This document shows, in pieces, positions 1-7,479 of a DNA stretch of 64,000 nt. Source of the stretch: Lachnospiraceae bacterium NC2004. GTDB taxonomy: Bacteria; Bacillota; Clostridia; Lachnospirales; Lachnospiraceae. The notes beneath the pieces are model-generated. The model did no database searches, was not told the origin of the DNA, and was given only the letters and a program-made list of their open reading frames with translations. The translations under genes were made by a program, and so were the position numbers. Position 1 is the stretch's first letter. Each line of letters begins with the position of its first letter. Location: the NCBI GenBank assembly GCA_000621905.1, contig JHXB01000002.1, positions 124,001-188,000 of the forward strand. The letters are read 5' to 3'.

Positions 1-1710
1 ATCACTCCTAACAATAATCAAGAGGACACAACTTATCATAGAAGTTATGTTGGAGAGGACAATCCTAATATGAGAACTTATGTTAACGAGACTACTCAAC
101 CAACATACAATAACCCTAACATGAATCAGCAGGGAGGAAATGCTTCATATAACCAGCAGGCTAATAATCAGCAGGCTAATCAGAGACCGGGATTTTATGC
201 TAACTATGATCCTAATGGTGGAGGAGTTAATCACACTTATTATCAGAACAGCACAACCTCTAGTCAGGCGGGTAATTTTAACCAGTATAACGGTCAATTC
301 AATAATGTGAAGCCTGCCAAGGTTAAGAAAGAGAAGAAGCCACATCCGGTTTTAAAGTTTATCGGTAAGGCGGTAGCATTTGGCTTAATTGCAGGTGTGA
401 TTATAGTTTCAATGATGTTTATTGGTTTCAAGTTTAACAAGAATGATAATGTTGCTACAACCAAGAATACAGAGACTACTAAGTCTGACACAGGTACAGT
501 TAAGACCGCAAAGGGCAACGGTGACGCGTCAAGCGGCTCAGTTGCTGACATAGTAGAAAATGATATGCCATCGATTGTTTCGATTACAAGTACATTTGAC
601 GCATCAAGAGGTAACAATTTCAGCGATTTCTATTATTGGTTTTACGGTGGTAACTCCAACGGTAATTCTGAGCAGGTTGGAAGCGGTTCAGGTGTTATTA
701 TAAGTGAGACTGATGATGAGCTTATGATTGTTACCAACAACCACGTTATTTCGGATTCAGCTTATGGTGATGCTACTAAGGTTCAGGTTACATTTTCTGA
801 TGATAAGATTGTAAATGCAACTGTTAAGGGAACAGATTCAGATGCTGATCTTGCTGTTCTTACCGTTAAGAAATCAGATATGGAGTCTTCAACTCGTGAT
901 AAGGTTAAGATTGCGGTTATCGGTGATTCAGATGACCTTAAGGTTGGTGACCAGGTTGTTGCAATCGGTAATGCTCTAGGATATGGGCAGTCGGTTACAA
1001 CAGGTATTGTAAGTGCTTTAGAGAGAGAAGTTCAGCTTGAGGATAAGTCTATGACTCTTCTTCAGACAGATGCAGCTATTAACCCTGGTAACTCAGGTGG
1101 AGCTCTCCTTAACATGAACGGTGAGCTTGTAGGTATTAACTCAGTTAAGTATGCTTCAAGCGAAGTTGAGGGTATGGGATATGCAATTCCTATGGCTACT
1201 GCACAGCCTATCATCGAGGACCTTATGAATTACGAAGAGGTTTCAGAGAAGGATGCTGCTTACCTTGGAATATATGGAAGCAATGTCAGCAAGGAGCTTA
1301 CTTCTAACTATGATATGCCTGAGGGAGTATGGGTTACTAAGATTACCAAGAATTCTCCGGCAGCTAAGGCTGGTATTCAGCAGAGAGATATTATTACCAA
1401 GTTCAATGACAGAAAGATTACATCCATGAAGAGTCTTCAGGCTCAGATTGCTAAGAAGAAAGCCGGAACTGAGGTTACTGTTACTGTTATGCGTCAGGGA
1501 CAGGATGGCGAATATGAAGAGAAAGAGTTTAAGGTTACTTTAGGTAAGAAATCTGAGGCTCCTACTATTAACAGCAGTGATGATAATAGGAATAGTAAAC
1601 AGGTTCCTGAGACCCCTGATGAGGATGAAGGACAGAATCAGGCTCCTAATCAGGAGCAGGATCCTTTTGGGGATGAGATGGATCCGTTTGAGTATTTCTT
1701 CGGAAATTAA
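1..1710 (+). CDS. HtrA/DegP-type membrane-anchored serine protease (5' end outside window)
   Basis: This is an S1C-family envelope protease that degrades or processes misfolded exported proteins. Numbered from the Met at nt 70, the N-terminus is a 90-residue Asn/Gln-rich cytoplasmic tail. A transmembrane helix follows (about 96-120), then a trypsin-like domain with His225 (NNHVI), Asp260 (DADLAVL) and Ser342 (NPGNSGG), one PDZ domain (about 395-495) and an acidic tail. The frame is open to base 1 and the upstream codons have the same N/Q-rich composition, so the true start is probably outside the window. The Met at nt 70 has only a distant GGAGAGG (11 bp). Family and catalytic triad are clear; the substrate is unknown. 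Confidence 0.93.
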   Translation: MTPNNNQEDTTYHRSYVGEDNPNMRTYVNETTQPTYNNPNMNQQGGNASYNQQANNQQANQRPGFYANYDPNGGGVNHTYYQNSTTSSQAGNFNQYNGQFNNVKPAKVKKEKKPHPVLKFIGKAVAFGLIAGVIIVSMMFIGFKFNKNDNVATTKNTETTKSDTGTVKTAKGNGDASSGSVADIVENDMPSIVSITSTFDASRGNNFSDFYYWFYGGNSNGNSEQVGSGSGVIISETDDELMIVTNNHVISDSAYGDATKVQVTFSDDKIVNATVKGTDSDADLAVLTVKKSDMESSTRDKVKIAVIGDSDDLKVGDQVVAIGNALGYGQSVTTGIVSALEREVQLEDKSMTLLQTDAAINPGNSGGALLNMNGELVGINSVKYASSEVEGMGYAIPMATAQPIIEDLMNYEEVSEKDAAYLGIYGSNVSKELTSNYDMPEGVWVTKITKNSPAAKAGIQQRDIITKFNDRKITSMKSLQAQIAKKKAGTEVTVTVMRQGQDGEYEEKEFKVTLGKKSEAPTINSSDDNRNSKQVPETPDEDEGQNQAPNQEQDPFGDEMDPFEYFFGN

Positions 1711-1783
1711 TGGGCGGAATTTATAATATATAAATGGCATTTGCATAAAAAGTATTGATTTTTATAACAAAAGTGATAAGATT

Positions 1784-1831
1784 ATAACGTAACAGGATTA
1801 AAGAATATTAATTCTGTTGCGTTATTTTTGT
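1784..1831 (+). terminator. Rho-independent terminator after the HtrA gene
   Basis: A 12-bp stem with one G-U pair (ATAACGTAACAG pairing with CTGTTGCGTTAT) has an 18-nt AU-rich loop and is followed directly by TTTTTGTT. It ends the protease transcript and separates it from the LRR gene. Confidence 0.75.
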
Positions 1832-1901
1832 TAAGCCAAGGGGGCGTGATGGCTTCGGAGCATATTATTATTATGCGTATTATGTGGAGGAGGATTTTAT
1901 A

Positions 1902-4025
1902 ATGAACAAACACACATTTAGTAGCAGGATGAAAATGATAGTTGCTTATATTATGGTTGTTGCAGTGCTTATGTCACAGCTTGGGATAAGCGCGTATGCA
2001 GATAATATAAGTGGTGACGCGTCAAGTGATGCATCAACCAATGCAGAAGCGGTAGTATCTAAAGATGTTAATGCAACAACGGAGTTGCCTAAACAGGAAG
2101 TAACCTCTGAAGACGCTTCTTCAGAAGCTGTTAACAGTTCGGATGGATGGGAATTTAATTACGAAGTGTATGATGAAGAGGTTACGATTAAGGGTATAAA
2201 GAGAAGATACACTTCCAACCTTGTTATTCCGGCTTATATAGATGGATATCCGGTCAGGGATATAGATTATGAGGCATTTTATAAAGAAGAGATAGAAAGC
2301 GTTGAATTGCCCGATACGCTATATTCTATAGATTCTTATGCATTTGCATATTGTAATAATCTAACAGAGGTAACAATTCCCAAAAATGTCAATTCATTAG
2401 GTTGGGGAGTGTTTACTGGGTGCGAGAGTCTTTCTAAGATTACATTTCTCACCAAAGCTATAAAAAGTATCCCCTCAGAAACATTTGAATACTGTAAAAA
2501 GCTTACAAGTGTCAGTATTCCGTCTTCCGTAAAGTCAATAGATAGTTTGGCGTTCTACCGTTGTACTTTGCTTAATAAGGTTACATTTAATGATGGTTTA
2601 AATCATATCGGAAGTTACGCATTTGAGGATTGCTATGCACTTACCGAGCTTAAGATTCCTGCGTCAGTTAGGGATATCGGGGAGAGTGCATTTGAGAATT
2701 GTTCAAAAGTTAAGACTGTTACAATAAGTGGCAAGAAAACTAAATTAGGAGTGAGATGTTTTGCCAAATGTAAAGCCCTTAAAAAGATTTCGATTCCTTC
2801 CAATATGTGTACGGTTCCGGAAAGTGCTTTTTATAATTGTAAATCATTAAGCAGCGTGACGTTCAACAGTAAGCTCAAGATAATAAAGAAGAAAGCATTT
2901 GCAGGTTGCGAAAAGCTTAAATCAGTTAAGCTTCCCGGTAAGTTATATGCCATAGGTGACGGAGCGTTTGAGGGTTCAGGACTAACTTCTGTTAAATTCG
3001 ACAAAGCTCTTAAGTACATTGGTAATGGTGCGTTCTGTGGTACCAAACTCAGCAAAGTTAAGTTACCCGGTAAGGTGGCATACATAGGTAACAGGGTGTT
3101 CAAGGATTGTAAGAAATTAAAGACTATAAGCATTCCAGCAAGTGTACAGGGTCTTAATCCGGGAGCACTCGGAGGATGCTATAGCTTAAAGAGTATATCA
3201 GTTTCGTCAAAGAATAAGAAATACAGTTCTAAGGACGGAGTGCTATTTAACAAAAATAAGAGTTCCCTGCTTCAGTATCCTATGAGCAAGAAGAGTAAGT
3301 CATATTCTGTTCCTGGTTCGGTTAAAACAATAAGAAGCAGTGCTTTTGAGGGTAATCCTTATTTGAAAAAGTTGAGTGTGGGCGCCCATAGCATTCACAA
3401 GAATGCATTTGCCAATATGAAGAGTCTTACTACTGTGACGCTAAGAAGTGGAGTTGGAGTCATAGAAAGAGGCGCATTTGAAAAAGATAAAAGACTTACC
3501 ACAGTTAATATGGCGGGATCGGTTAAGAAGATATATGCGTATGCATTTGCATATGCACCGATAAGAAAGATTATGATTCCCTCCGGGATAACCAAGTTAG
3601 AGGTGAGCGCTTTTTATCAGTGTAACAATCTTGCTGCTTATACAGGAAGCGGTAGCAGTACATATACTGTGAAAAATGGAGTTCTATACAGCAATAAAGG
3701 CAAGACGCTCCTTCGATATCCGCCTAAAAAGAAAGGCACTTCTTTTACTGTTCCGGCAAATGTTACTCGTGTTGCTTACGGTGCGTTTAAAGATGTAACT
3801 GCACTTAAGAAGCTGACATTTAATAAGAGTATCAAAAATTTAAGCAGCAGTTCGATTGTGCACTGTAAGAATCTGCAACAGATTGTTTTTGCAGAGGGAA
3901 CCAAGCTTTCTTCAGGTTCTTACGCCGTATATGATTGTGATAGGCTTGCGGTTATTGTAGGACCTAAGAATTATATTCTTACCTATATGGCTAACAATGC
4001 CAATGCGACTCTTATAACATTATAG
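1902..4025 (+). CDS. Secreted BspA-like leucine-rich repeat protein
   Basis: A 707-aa exported protein. Its signal peptide (hydrophobic stretch about residues 14-29) is followed by a low-complexity linker rich in Asp-Ala-Ser (GDASSDAS). The rest is made almost wholly of about 23-residue LRR_5 (BspA/TpLRR) units of the type 'aFygCksLssVtfp..lk.I...'. Such proteins usually mediate host or bacterial surface contacts. No LPXTG or SLH anchor is visible, so retention at the surface is uncertain. The start at 1902 is preferred because GGAGGAGG lies 8 bp upstream; the in-frame GTG at 1884 precedes that site. The gene is single, with terminators on both sides, and ends in TAG. Confidence 0.88.
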   Translation: MNKHTFSSRMKMIVAYIMVVAVLMSQLGISAYADNISGDASSDASTNAEAVVSKDVNATTELPKQEVTSEDASSEAVNSSDGWEFNYEVYDEEVTIKGIKRRYTSNLVIPAYIDGYPVRDIDYEAFYKEEIESVELPDTLYSIDSYAFAYCNNLTEVTIPKNVNSLGWGVFTGCESLSKITFLTKAIKSIPSETFEYCKKLTSVSIPSSVKSIDSLAFYRCTLLNKVTFNDGLNHIGSYAFEDCYALTELKIPASVRDIGESAFENCSKVKTVTISGKKTKLGVRCFAKCKALKKISIPSNMCTVPESAFYNCKSLSSVTFNSKLKIIKKKAFAGCEKLKSVKLPGKLYAIGDGAFEGSGLTSVKFDKALKYIGNGAFCGTKLSKVKLPGKVAYIGNRVFKDCKKLKTISIPASVQGLNPGALGGCYSLKSISVSSKNKKYSSKDGVLFNKNKSSLLQYPMSKKSKSYSVPGSVKTIRSSAFEGNPYLKKLSVGAHSIHKNAFANMKSLTTVTLRSGVGVIERGAFEKDKRLTTVNMAGSVKKIYAYAFAYAPIRKIMIPSGITKLEVSAFYQCNNLAAYTGSGSSTYTVKNGVLYSNKGKTLLRYPPKKKGTSFTVPANVTRVAYGAFKDVTALKKLTFNKSIKNLSSSSIVHCKNLQQIVFAEGTKLSSGSYAVYDCDRLAVIVGPKNYILTYMANNANATLITL

Positions 4026-4047
4026 ACTCTTAGCAATATTATAATTT

Positions 4048-4072
4048 AACCCGCCCCTATTAGGGGCGGGTT
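4048..4072. terminator. Bidirectional GC-rich hairpin between convergent genes
   Basis: A near-perfect palindrome (AACCCGCCCCTA, one-base centre, TAGGGGCGGGTT) lies between the + strand LRR gene and the - strand luxS gene. AT-rich sequence on both sides suggests termination in both directions, although the T-tracts are weak. Confidence 0.75.
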
Positions 4073-4082
4073 GCTTGTATAA

Positions 4083-4607
4083 TTATGAATCAAAAAATTG
4101 CTGTCCGTCGTCTGTGACTAAGCGCTCTGTCTTTGGATATTCAAAGATATCGCTGTTAGAAGCGTTGGCTTCAAGATATGTGACGAACTCGCCTGCGTAC
4201 CACTTAGCCATGTTGAGATTGTGCATTAGGTAATGTCCGCAATTCTCGGCTGTGGCACCAGGTACTTCTTCTGCCTTGTCTACTGACTTAAACGCATTAA
4301 GAAGTAACTCATATATGTCCTTAGGAGCACGGTTACCTTTTAAAATGAGATAGAAACCTGTTAAGCACCCCATAGGGCCCCAGTAGATTACCTCGTCCTT
4401 CCAATCGGGCTCGTTCCTAAGATAAGTTGCAATAATGTGCTCAAGTGTGTGCATTGCCGCAACATCTATAACCGGCTCGCGGTTAGGTTTCTTAAGTCTG
4501 ATATCGTAGGTTGTAACCTTGTAGTCTCCTAAAACATCAACCCTGCTTGTGAAAATGCCGGGTACAATTCGTGTGTGATCAACTGAAAAACTCTGTATTA
4601 ATTCCAT
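4083..4607 (-). CDS. luxS: S-ribosylhomocysteine lyase, autoinducer-2 synthase
   Basis: LuxS cleaves S-ribosylhomocysteine to homocysteine and DPD, the precursor of AI-2, in the activated methyl cycle. The 174-aa length fits the family. The metal-binding HTLEH motif (His53, His57) and the catalytic-site ENCGH cysteine (Cys123) are present, as is the family signature WGPMGC near residue 77. An AAGGAG ribosome site precedes the ATG. It is the last gene of a minus-strand operon with the cyclophilin gene (12 bp gap) and the HD-GYP gene. Confidence 0.96.
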   Translation of the reverse strand: MELIQSFSVDHTRIVPGIFTSRVDVLGDYKVTTYDIRLKKPNREPVIDVAAMHTLEHIIATYLRNEPDWKDEVIYWGPMGCLTGFYLILKGNRAPKDIYELLLNAFKSVDKAEEVPGATAENCGHYLMHNLNMAKWYAGEFVTYLEANASNSDIFEYPKTERLVTDDGQQFFDS

Positions 4608-4619
4608 ATTGTATCTCCT

Positions 4620-5141
4620 TTATCCTATTGTCTCAGGCTCAGGATAAGTCTCGCCAAATGTATCTACAGTGACTTTCTTCATCTTCTGCTCCTCTAAAGG
4701 CTTGTCAGAGAAATCTGTCTTGGTTGATGCAATCTTATCTACAACATCCTGACCTTCTGTGATCTTGCCAAATGCAGCATACATTCCGTCAAGGTGAGGA
4801 GAATCCTCATGCATAATAAAGAACTGTGATCCTGCAGAATCAGGCATCATAGATCTTGCCATTGAAAGAACACCCTTGGTGTGTTTAAGGTCATTGTTAA
4901 AACCGTTCTTGGTGAACTCGCCCTTGATAGAGTAGCCCGGATTACCGGTACCGGTTCCTGTTGGGCAACCGCCCTGAATCATAAAACCTCTTATACAACG
5001 ATGGAAGATAAGTCCATCATAATATCCCTTATTGATAAGTGAAATGAAATTATTGACAGTGTTAGGAGCAATCTCAGGATATAACTCTGCCTTCATGATG
5101 TCTCCGTTCTCCATCTCGATAGTAACTATTGGATTAGCCAA
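4620..5141 (-). CDS. Cyclophilin-type peptidyl-prolyl cis-trans isomerase
   Basis: A 173-aa single-domain cyclophilin that catalyses cis-trans isomerisation of Xaa-Pro bonds. Core signatures are FHRCIRGFMIQGG (about 46-58), the SQFFIM segment near 105 and HLDGMYAAFGKI near 116. There is no signal peptide, so it is cytoplasmic. The start is a TTG at 5141-5139, decided by an AAGGAGG nine bases upstream; no in-frame ATG fits the conserved N-terminus. It sits between the HD-GYP gene and luxS in a tight minus-strand operon. Confidence 0.95.
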   Translation of the reverse strand: MANPIVTIEMENGDIMKAELYPEIAPNTVNNFISLINKGYYDGLIFHRCIRGFMIQGGCPTGTGTGNPGYSIKGEFTKNGFNNDLKHTKGVLSMARSMMPDSAGSQFFIMHEDSPHLDGMYAAFGKITEGQDVVDKIASTKTDFSDKPLEEQKMKKVTVDTFGETYPEPETIG

Positions 5142-5164
5142 CTTAAAAATCCTCCTTAAAAATG

Positions 5165-6238
5165 TTATATATTTAGAACGCCCACAATTGTGAGATTCTG
5201 TGCATTAGGATCGTCCTTAAGATTGATATATGTAGGATTCTTGATATCTCCCTTAAGTAGCTTAACTAACGGTCTTGTGTTAGCGTCCTCGAAATTCTTG
5301 ACAACCATTGCAGGAACTCCGTTGCTGAGCATAACGCACATACTTACAGGATATGCGCTTACCTTTCTTAAGAACACTCTTACAACTTCAGGGTCAAATA
5401 AGAATCCTGAGCCACCCATGATATACTCAATTGCATCCGATGGAAGGATAGGATCGTGGTAAGGACGCTTACTTATAATAGCGTCGTAGCAATCGGCAAC
5501 TCCAATAATTCTTGCAAAGAGGGAAATGTCATCGCCCTTCTTGCCATGTGGATATCCGGAGCCGTCAATTCTCTCGTGGTGTTGCAAGATGCTCAAGTAC
5601 ACCTGTGGCGAAATATTATTACAATCGCGCATCATACGGTATCCGTATGCCGGATGTTTCTTGAGTTCCTTGAATTCCTCATCTGTTAAATTGTCTTCTT
5701 TTTCGAGAATGGCTTTAGGAATGCGTTGCTTACCGATATCGTGAAGCATGCCGGCTAGGCCAAGCTGTGTAAGATCTTGGTGTGAAAGACCCAAACCGCA
5801 ACCAATCGCAACAGCGATAATACTTACATTAACACAGTGGTAAAATGTATATTCGTCATAGATCTTAAGATCCATCATATTAATCATGGCGTTGCGGTTG
5901 CCGTCGATCTCAGTTACCATGTTGCCGACAGTCTGGTTGATGTTGGCCAAAGTCTCCTCAAAGTGCTTGTGATCTTTCTTCTCGTCGAAAATGAAAAGGT
6001 CTTTAAGTCTGCCGATAGCTTCCATCCTGATCTTCTGACTTACGACATCGTCAATATCTAGATCATCGGATATTCCGTCCTTGATATAGAGTCCCTGGAA
6101 ACCGAGTGATTTGATTCTGTTAATATATTCAAGCTTAATAGGTTGCCCCTTCTTAAGCATTCTCTCGTTGTTAGTACCATAAAGTGATCTTCCGAGCACC
6201 ATATCCGGTTCAAGTAAACTAACATCTATGTATCTCAT
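5165..6238 (-). CDS. HD-GYP domain protein, putative c-di-GMP phosphodiesterase
   Basis: A 357-aa cytoplasmic protein. Residues 1-80 form an N-terminal domain often paired with HD-GYP. The HD-GYP domain follows, with His134, HDIGK (166-170), His195, HHER (220-223) and DGSGYP (225-230), and then an additional C-terminal beta-rich region. The intact HD and GYP motifs predict hydrolysis of cyclic di-GMP. It is first in the minus-strand operon leading into cyclophilin and luxS, and its promoter overlaps the divergent one for the phosphodiesterase gene at 6376. Together with the EAL protein at 29215 it makes two predicted c-di-GMP-degrading proteins in the window and no GGDEF. Confidence 0.9.
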   Translation of the reverse strand: MRYIDVSLLEPDMVLGRSLYGTNNERMLKKGQPIKLEYINRIKSLGFQGLYIKDGISDDLDIDDVVSQKIRMEAIGRLKDLFIFDEKKDHKHFEETLANINQTVGNMVTEIDGNRNAMINMMDLKIYDEYTFYHCVNVSIIAVAIGCGLGLSHQDLTQLGLAGMLHDIGKQRIPKAILEKEDNLTDEEFKELKKHPAYGYRMMRDCNNISPQVYLSILQHHERIDGSGYPHGKKGDDISLFARIIGVADCYDAIISKRPYHDPILPSDAIEYIMGGSGFLFDPEVVRVFLRKVSAYPVSMCVMLSNGVPAMVVKNFEDANTRPLVKLLKGDIKNPTYINLKDDPNAQNLTIVGVLNI

Positions 6239-6275
6239 GTGAGAATCCCACCTTCAAGCATATTCATACCACCAT

Positions 6276-6303
6276 TTTATAACATATAGAGCAAATTGAC
6301 AAG
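6276..6303 (-). promoter_or_regulatory. Promoter of the HD-GYP/cyclophilin/luxS operon
   Basis: Read on the minus strand, TTGTCA (6303-6298) is followed after 16 bp by TATAAA (6281-6276). Transcription would begin about 30 bases before the HD-GYP start codon. The -35 overlaps the -35 of the divergent promoter. Confidence 0.55.
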
Positions 6304-6324
6304 GAATAAATCAGAGTGTATATT
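6296..6324 (+). promoter_or_regulatory. Sigma-A promoter of the GDPD gene
   Basis: TTGACA (6296-6301), a 17-bp spacer and TATATT (6319-6324). The expected start near 6331 lies downstream of the first in-frame ATG-like start (6316), which supports translation from 6376. Confidence 0.7.
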
Positions 6325-6375
6325 AACAAAAAACGGTATGGTTTTTATACATTATGGAAAGGGAGTCGGTTTAAT

Positions 6376-7194
6376 ATGAAGAATAACCGTAAGCATTTGC
6401 CAAAGATAATTGCTCACAGGGGAGCGTCTGCTTTAGCCGAGCATGAGAATACATTAGAGTCATTTGAGATAGCGATTGATTTAGAGTGTGATATGGCGGA
6501 GTTTGATATAAGAAAGACCAAGGACGGTAAGCTCATTGTGTTTCACGACTCATGCATTTATAAGGAAGAGCATATGAGATTTGTGCCAAAGCCTTTGACT
6601 ACATTTACTAAATCTAAGAGGTATTATAAAGCCAAGAAGAGCCCATATAAAGGCAAGAAGATTGACAAGCTCACATATGAGCAGATTAATAAGATTGCAG
6701 GTAAACAAGGGTATAGAGTTCCTTTGCTTGACGAAGTCTTAACCTTGCTAAAGGGAAAGATATTCCTAGATGTTGAGATTAAGGAGAGCGGGTTTGAGGA
6801 TGAAGTTATAGACGCTATCGTTAATCGCTTCGGTTACGGATATGACGCCTTCTCCATCAAATCTTTCAAAGACGCCGTCTCTAAGCGCGTTAAGAAGATA
6901 GATTCTAACATCACTACGGGTTTGTTGGTGGGAAGGTCAGTTCTTACTGTTGGAGAGAGGCTTAGCGAGTACTTTCCGGAGGCGAGGCTTAAGAAGTGCA
7001 AGGCTGATTTCATATCTCCTAATTACGTATATTGTAATCCGTTTTTCTTGACAAGAATGAGGTTGGAAGGGCGTAAAGTCTATCCCTGGACTGTAAATAA
7101 CCGTAGAATAGCCCAATATTTGGCTTTATTTAACGTGGAAGGCATAATTACAGACCAACCAGATATTGTGTCTAGGAAAATGCTGGCAAAATAG
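6376..7194 (+). CDS. Glycerophosphodiester phosphodiesterase family protein
   Basis: A 272-aa soluble GDPD protein that hydrolyses glycerophosphodiesters to glycerol-3-phosphate and an alcohol. It shows the family HRG motif (IIAHRGAS), the metal-site ENTLESF region, the EFDIRKTKDGKLIVFHD segment with its paired acidic residue and His, and the late DVEIK glutamate. No signal peptide is visible, so it is probably intracellular. The start at 6376 is chosen because GGGAG precedes it and because the predicted transcription start is about 6331. The stop is TAG. Confidence 0.9.
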   Translation: MKNNRKHLPKIIAHRGASALAEHENTLESFEIAIDLECDMAEFDIRKTKDGKLIVFHDSCIYKEEHMRFVPKPLTTFTKSKRYYKAKKSPYKGKKIDKLTYEQINKIAGKQGYRVPLLDEVLTLLKGKIFLDVEIKESGFEDEVIDAIVNRFGYGYDAFSIKSFKDAVSKRVKKIDSNITTGLLVGRSVLTVGERLSEYFPEARLKKCKADFISPNYVYCNPFFLTRMRLEGRKVYPWTVNNRRIAQYLALFNVEGIITDQPDIVSRKMLAK

Positions 7195-7271
7195 ACTAAA
7201 AACCTTATAAATTCAACAAAAGTCAACGTTTTATAGGTTGTGCCTTTTGTATACAATAACCAATAAAACAC

Positions 7272-7307
7272 AACATTTTGTGAACAAAATGTTAAGTTAT
7301 TTTTTTA
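7272..7307 (+). terminator. Terminator after the GDPD gene
   Basis: A perfect inverted repeat (AACATTTTGT / ACAAAATGTT) is followed by AAG and a T-rich run. The remaining bases up to 7479 contain further short inverted repeats and the candidate NrdR site but no gene. Confidence 0.7.
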
Positions 7308-7410
7308 ACAATCTTGTTGAAACTCTTTAGTGGTAGACCTTTCAAGAAGTTGTCTGACAACTCGAAAAAAATTTTTTGAAACAACATGTAGACAGTTGAA
7401 AAAGAAAGTG

Positions 7411-7426
7411 ATACTATATATTGTGC
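7411..7426 (+). promoter_or_regulatory. Candidate NrdR box upstream of nrdD
   Basis: ATACTATATATTGTGC closely resembles the palindromic NrdR operator (ACACWATATATWGTGT type). It lies about 55 bp before the nrdD start, overlapping a plausible -10 region. A second box one or two helical turns away, usual for NrdR, is not convincing here. Confidence 0.5.
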
Positions 7427-7479
7427 ATATTGCTTTTGGGGTGCGATTCATTATAACAATAAAAGGAAGGGTTTATTCA

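Noticed and set aside
1764-1780. Minus-strand sequence resembling the SARP-type repeat (CTTATCACTTTTGTTAT on the complement)
   Set aside because: The first half-site is poor, no -10 hexamer lies at the fixed spacing, and it would read into the 3' end of the HtrA gene.
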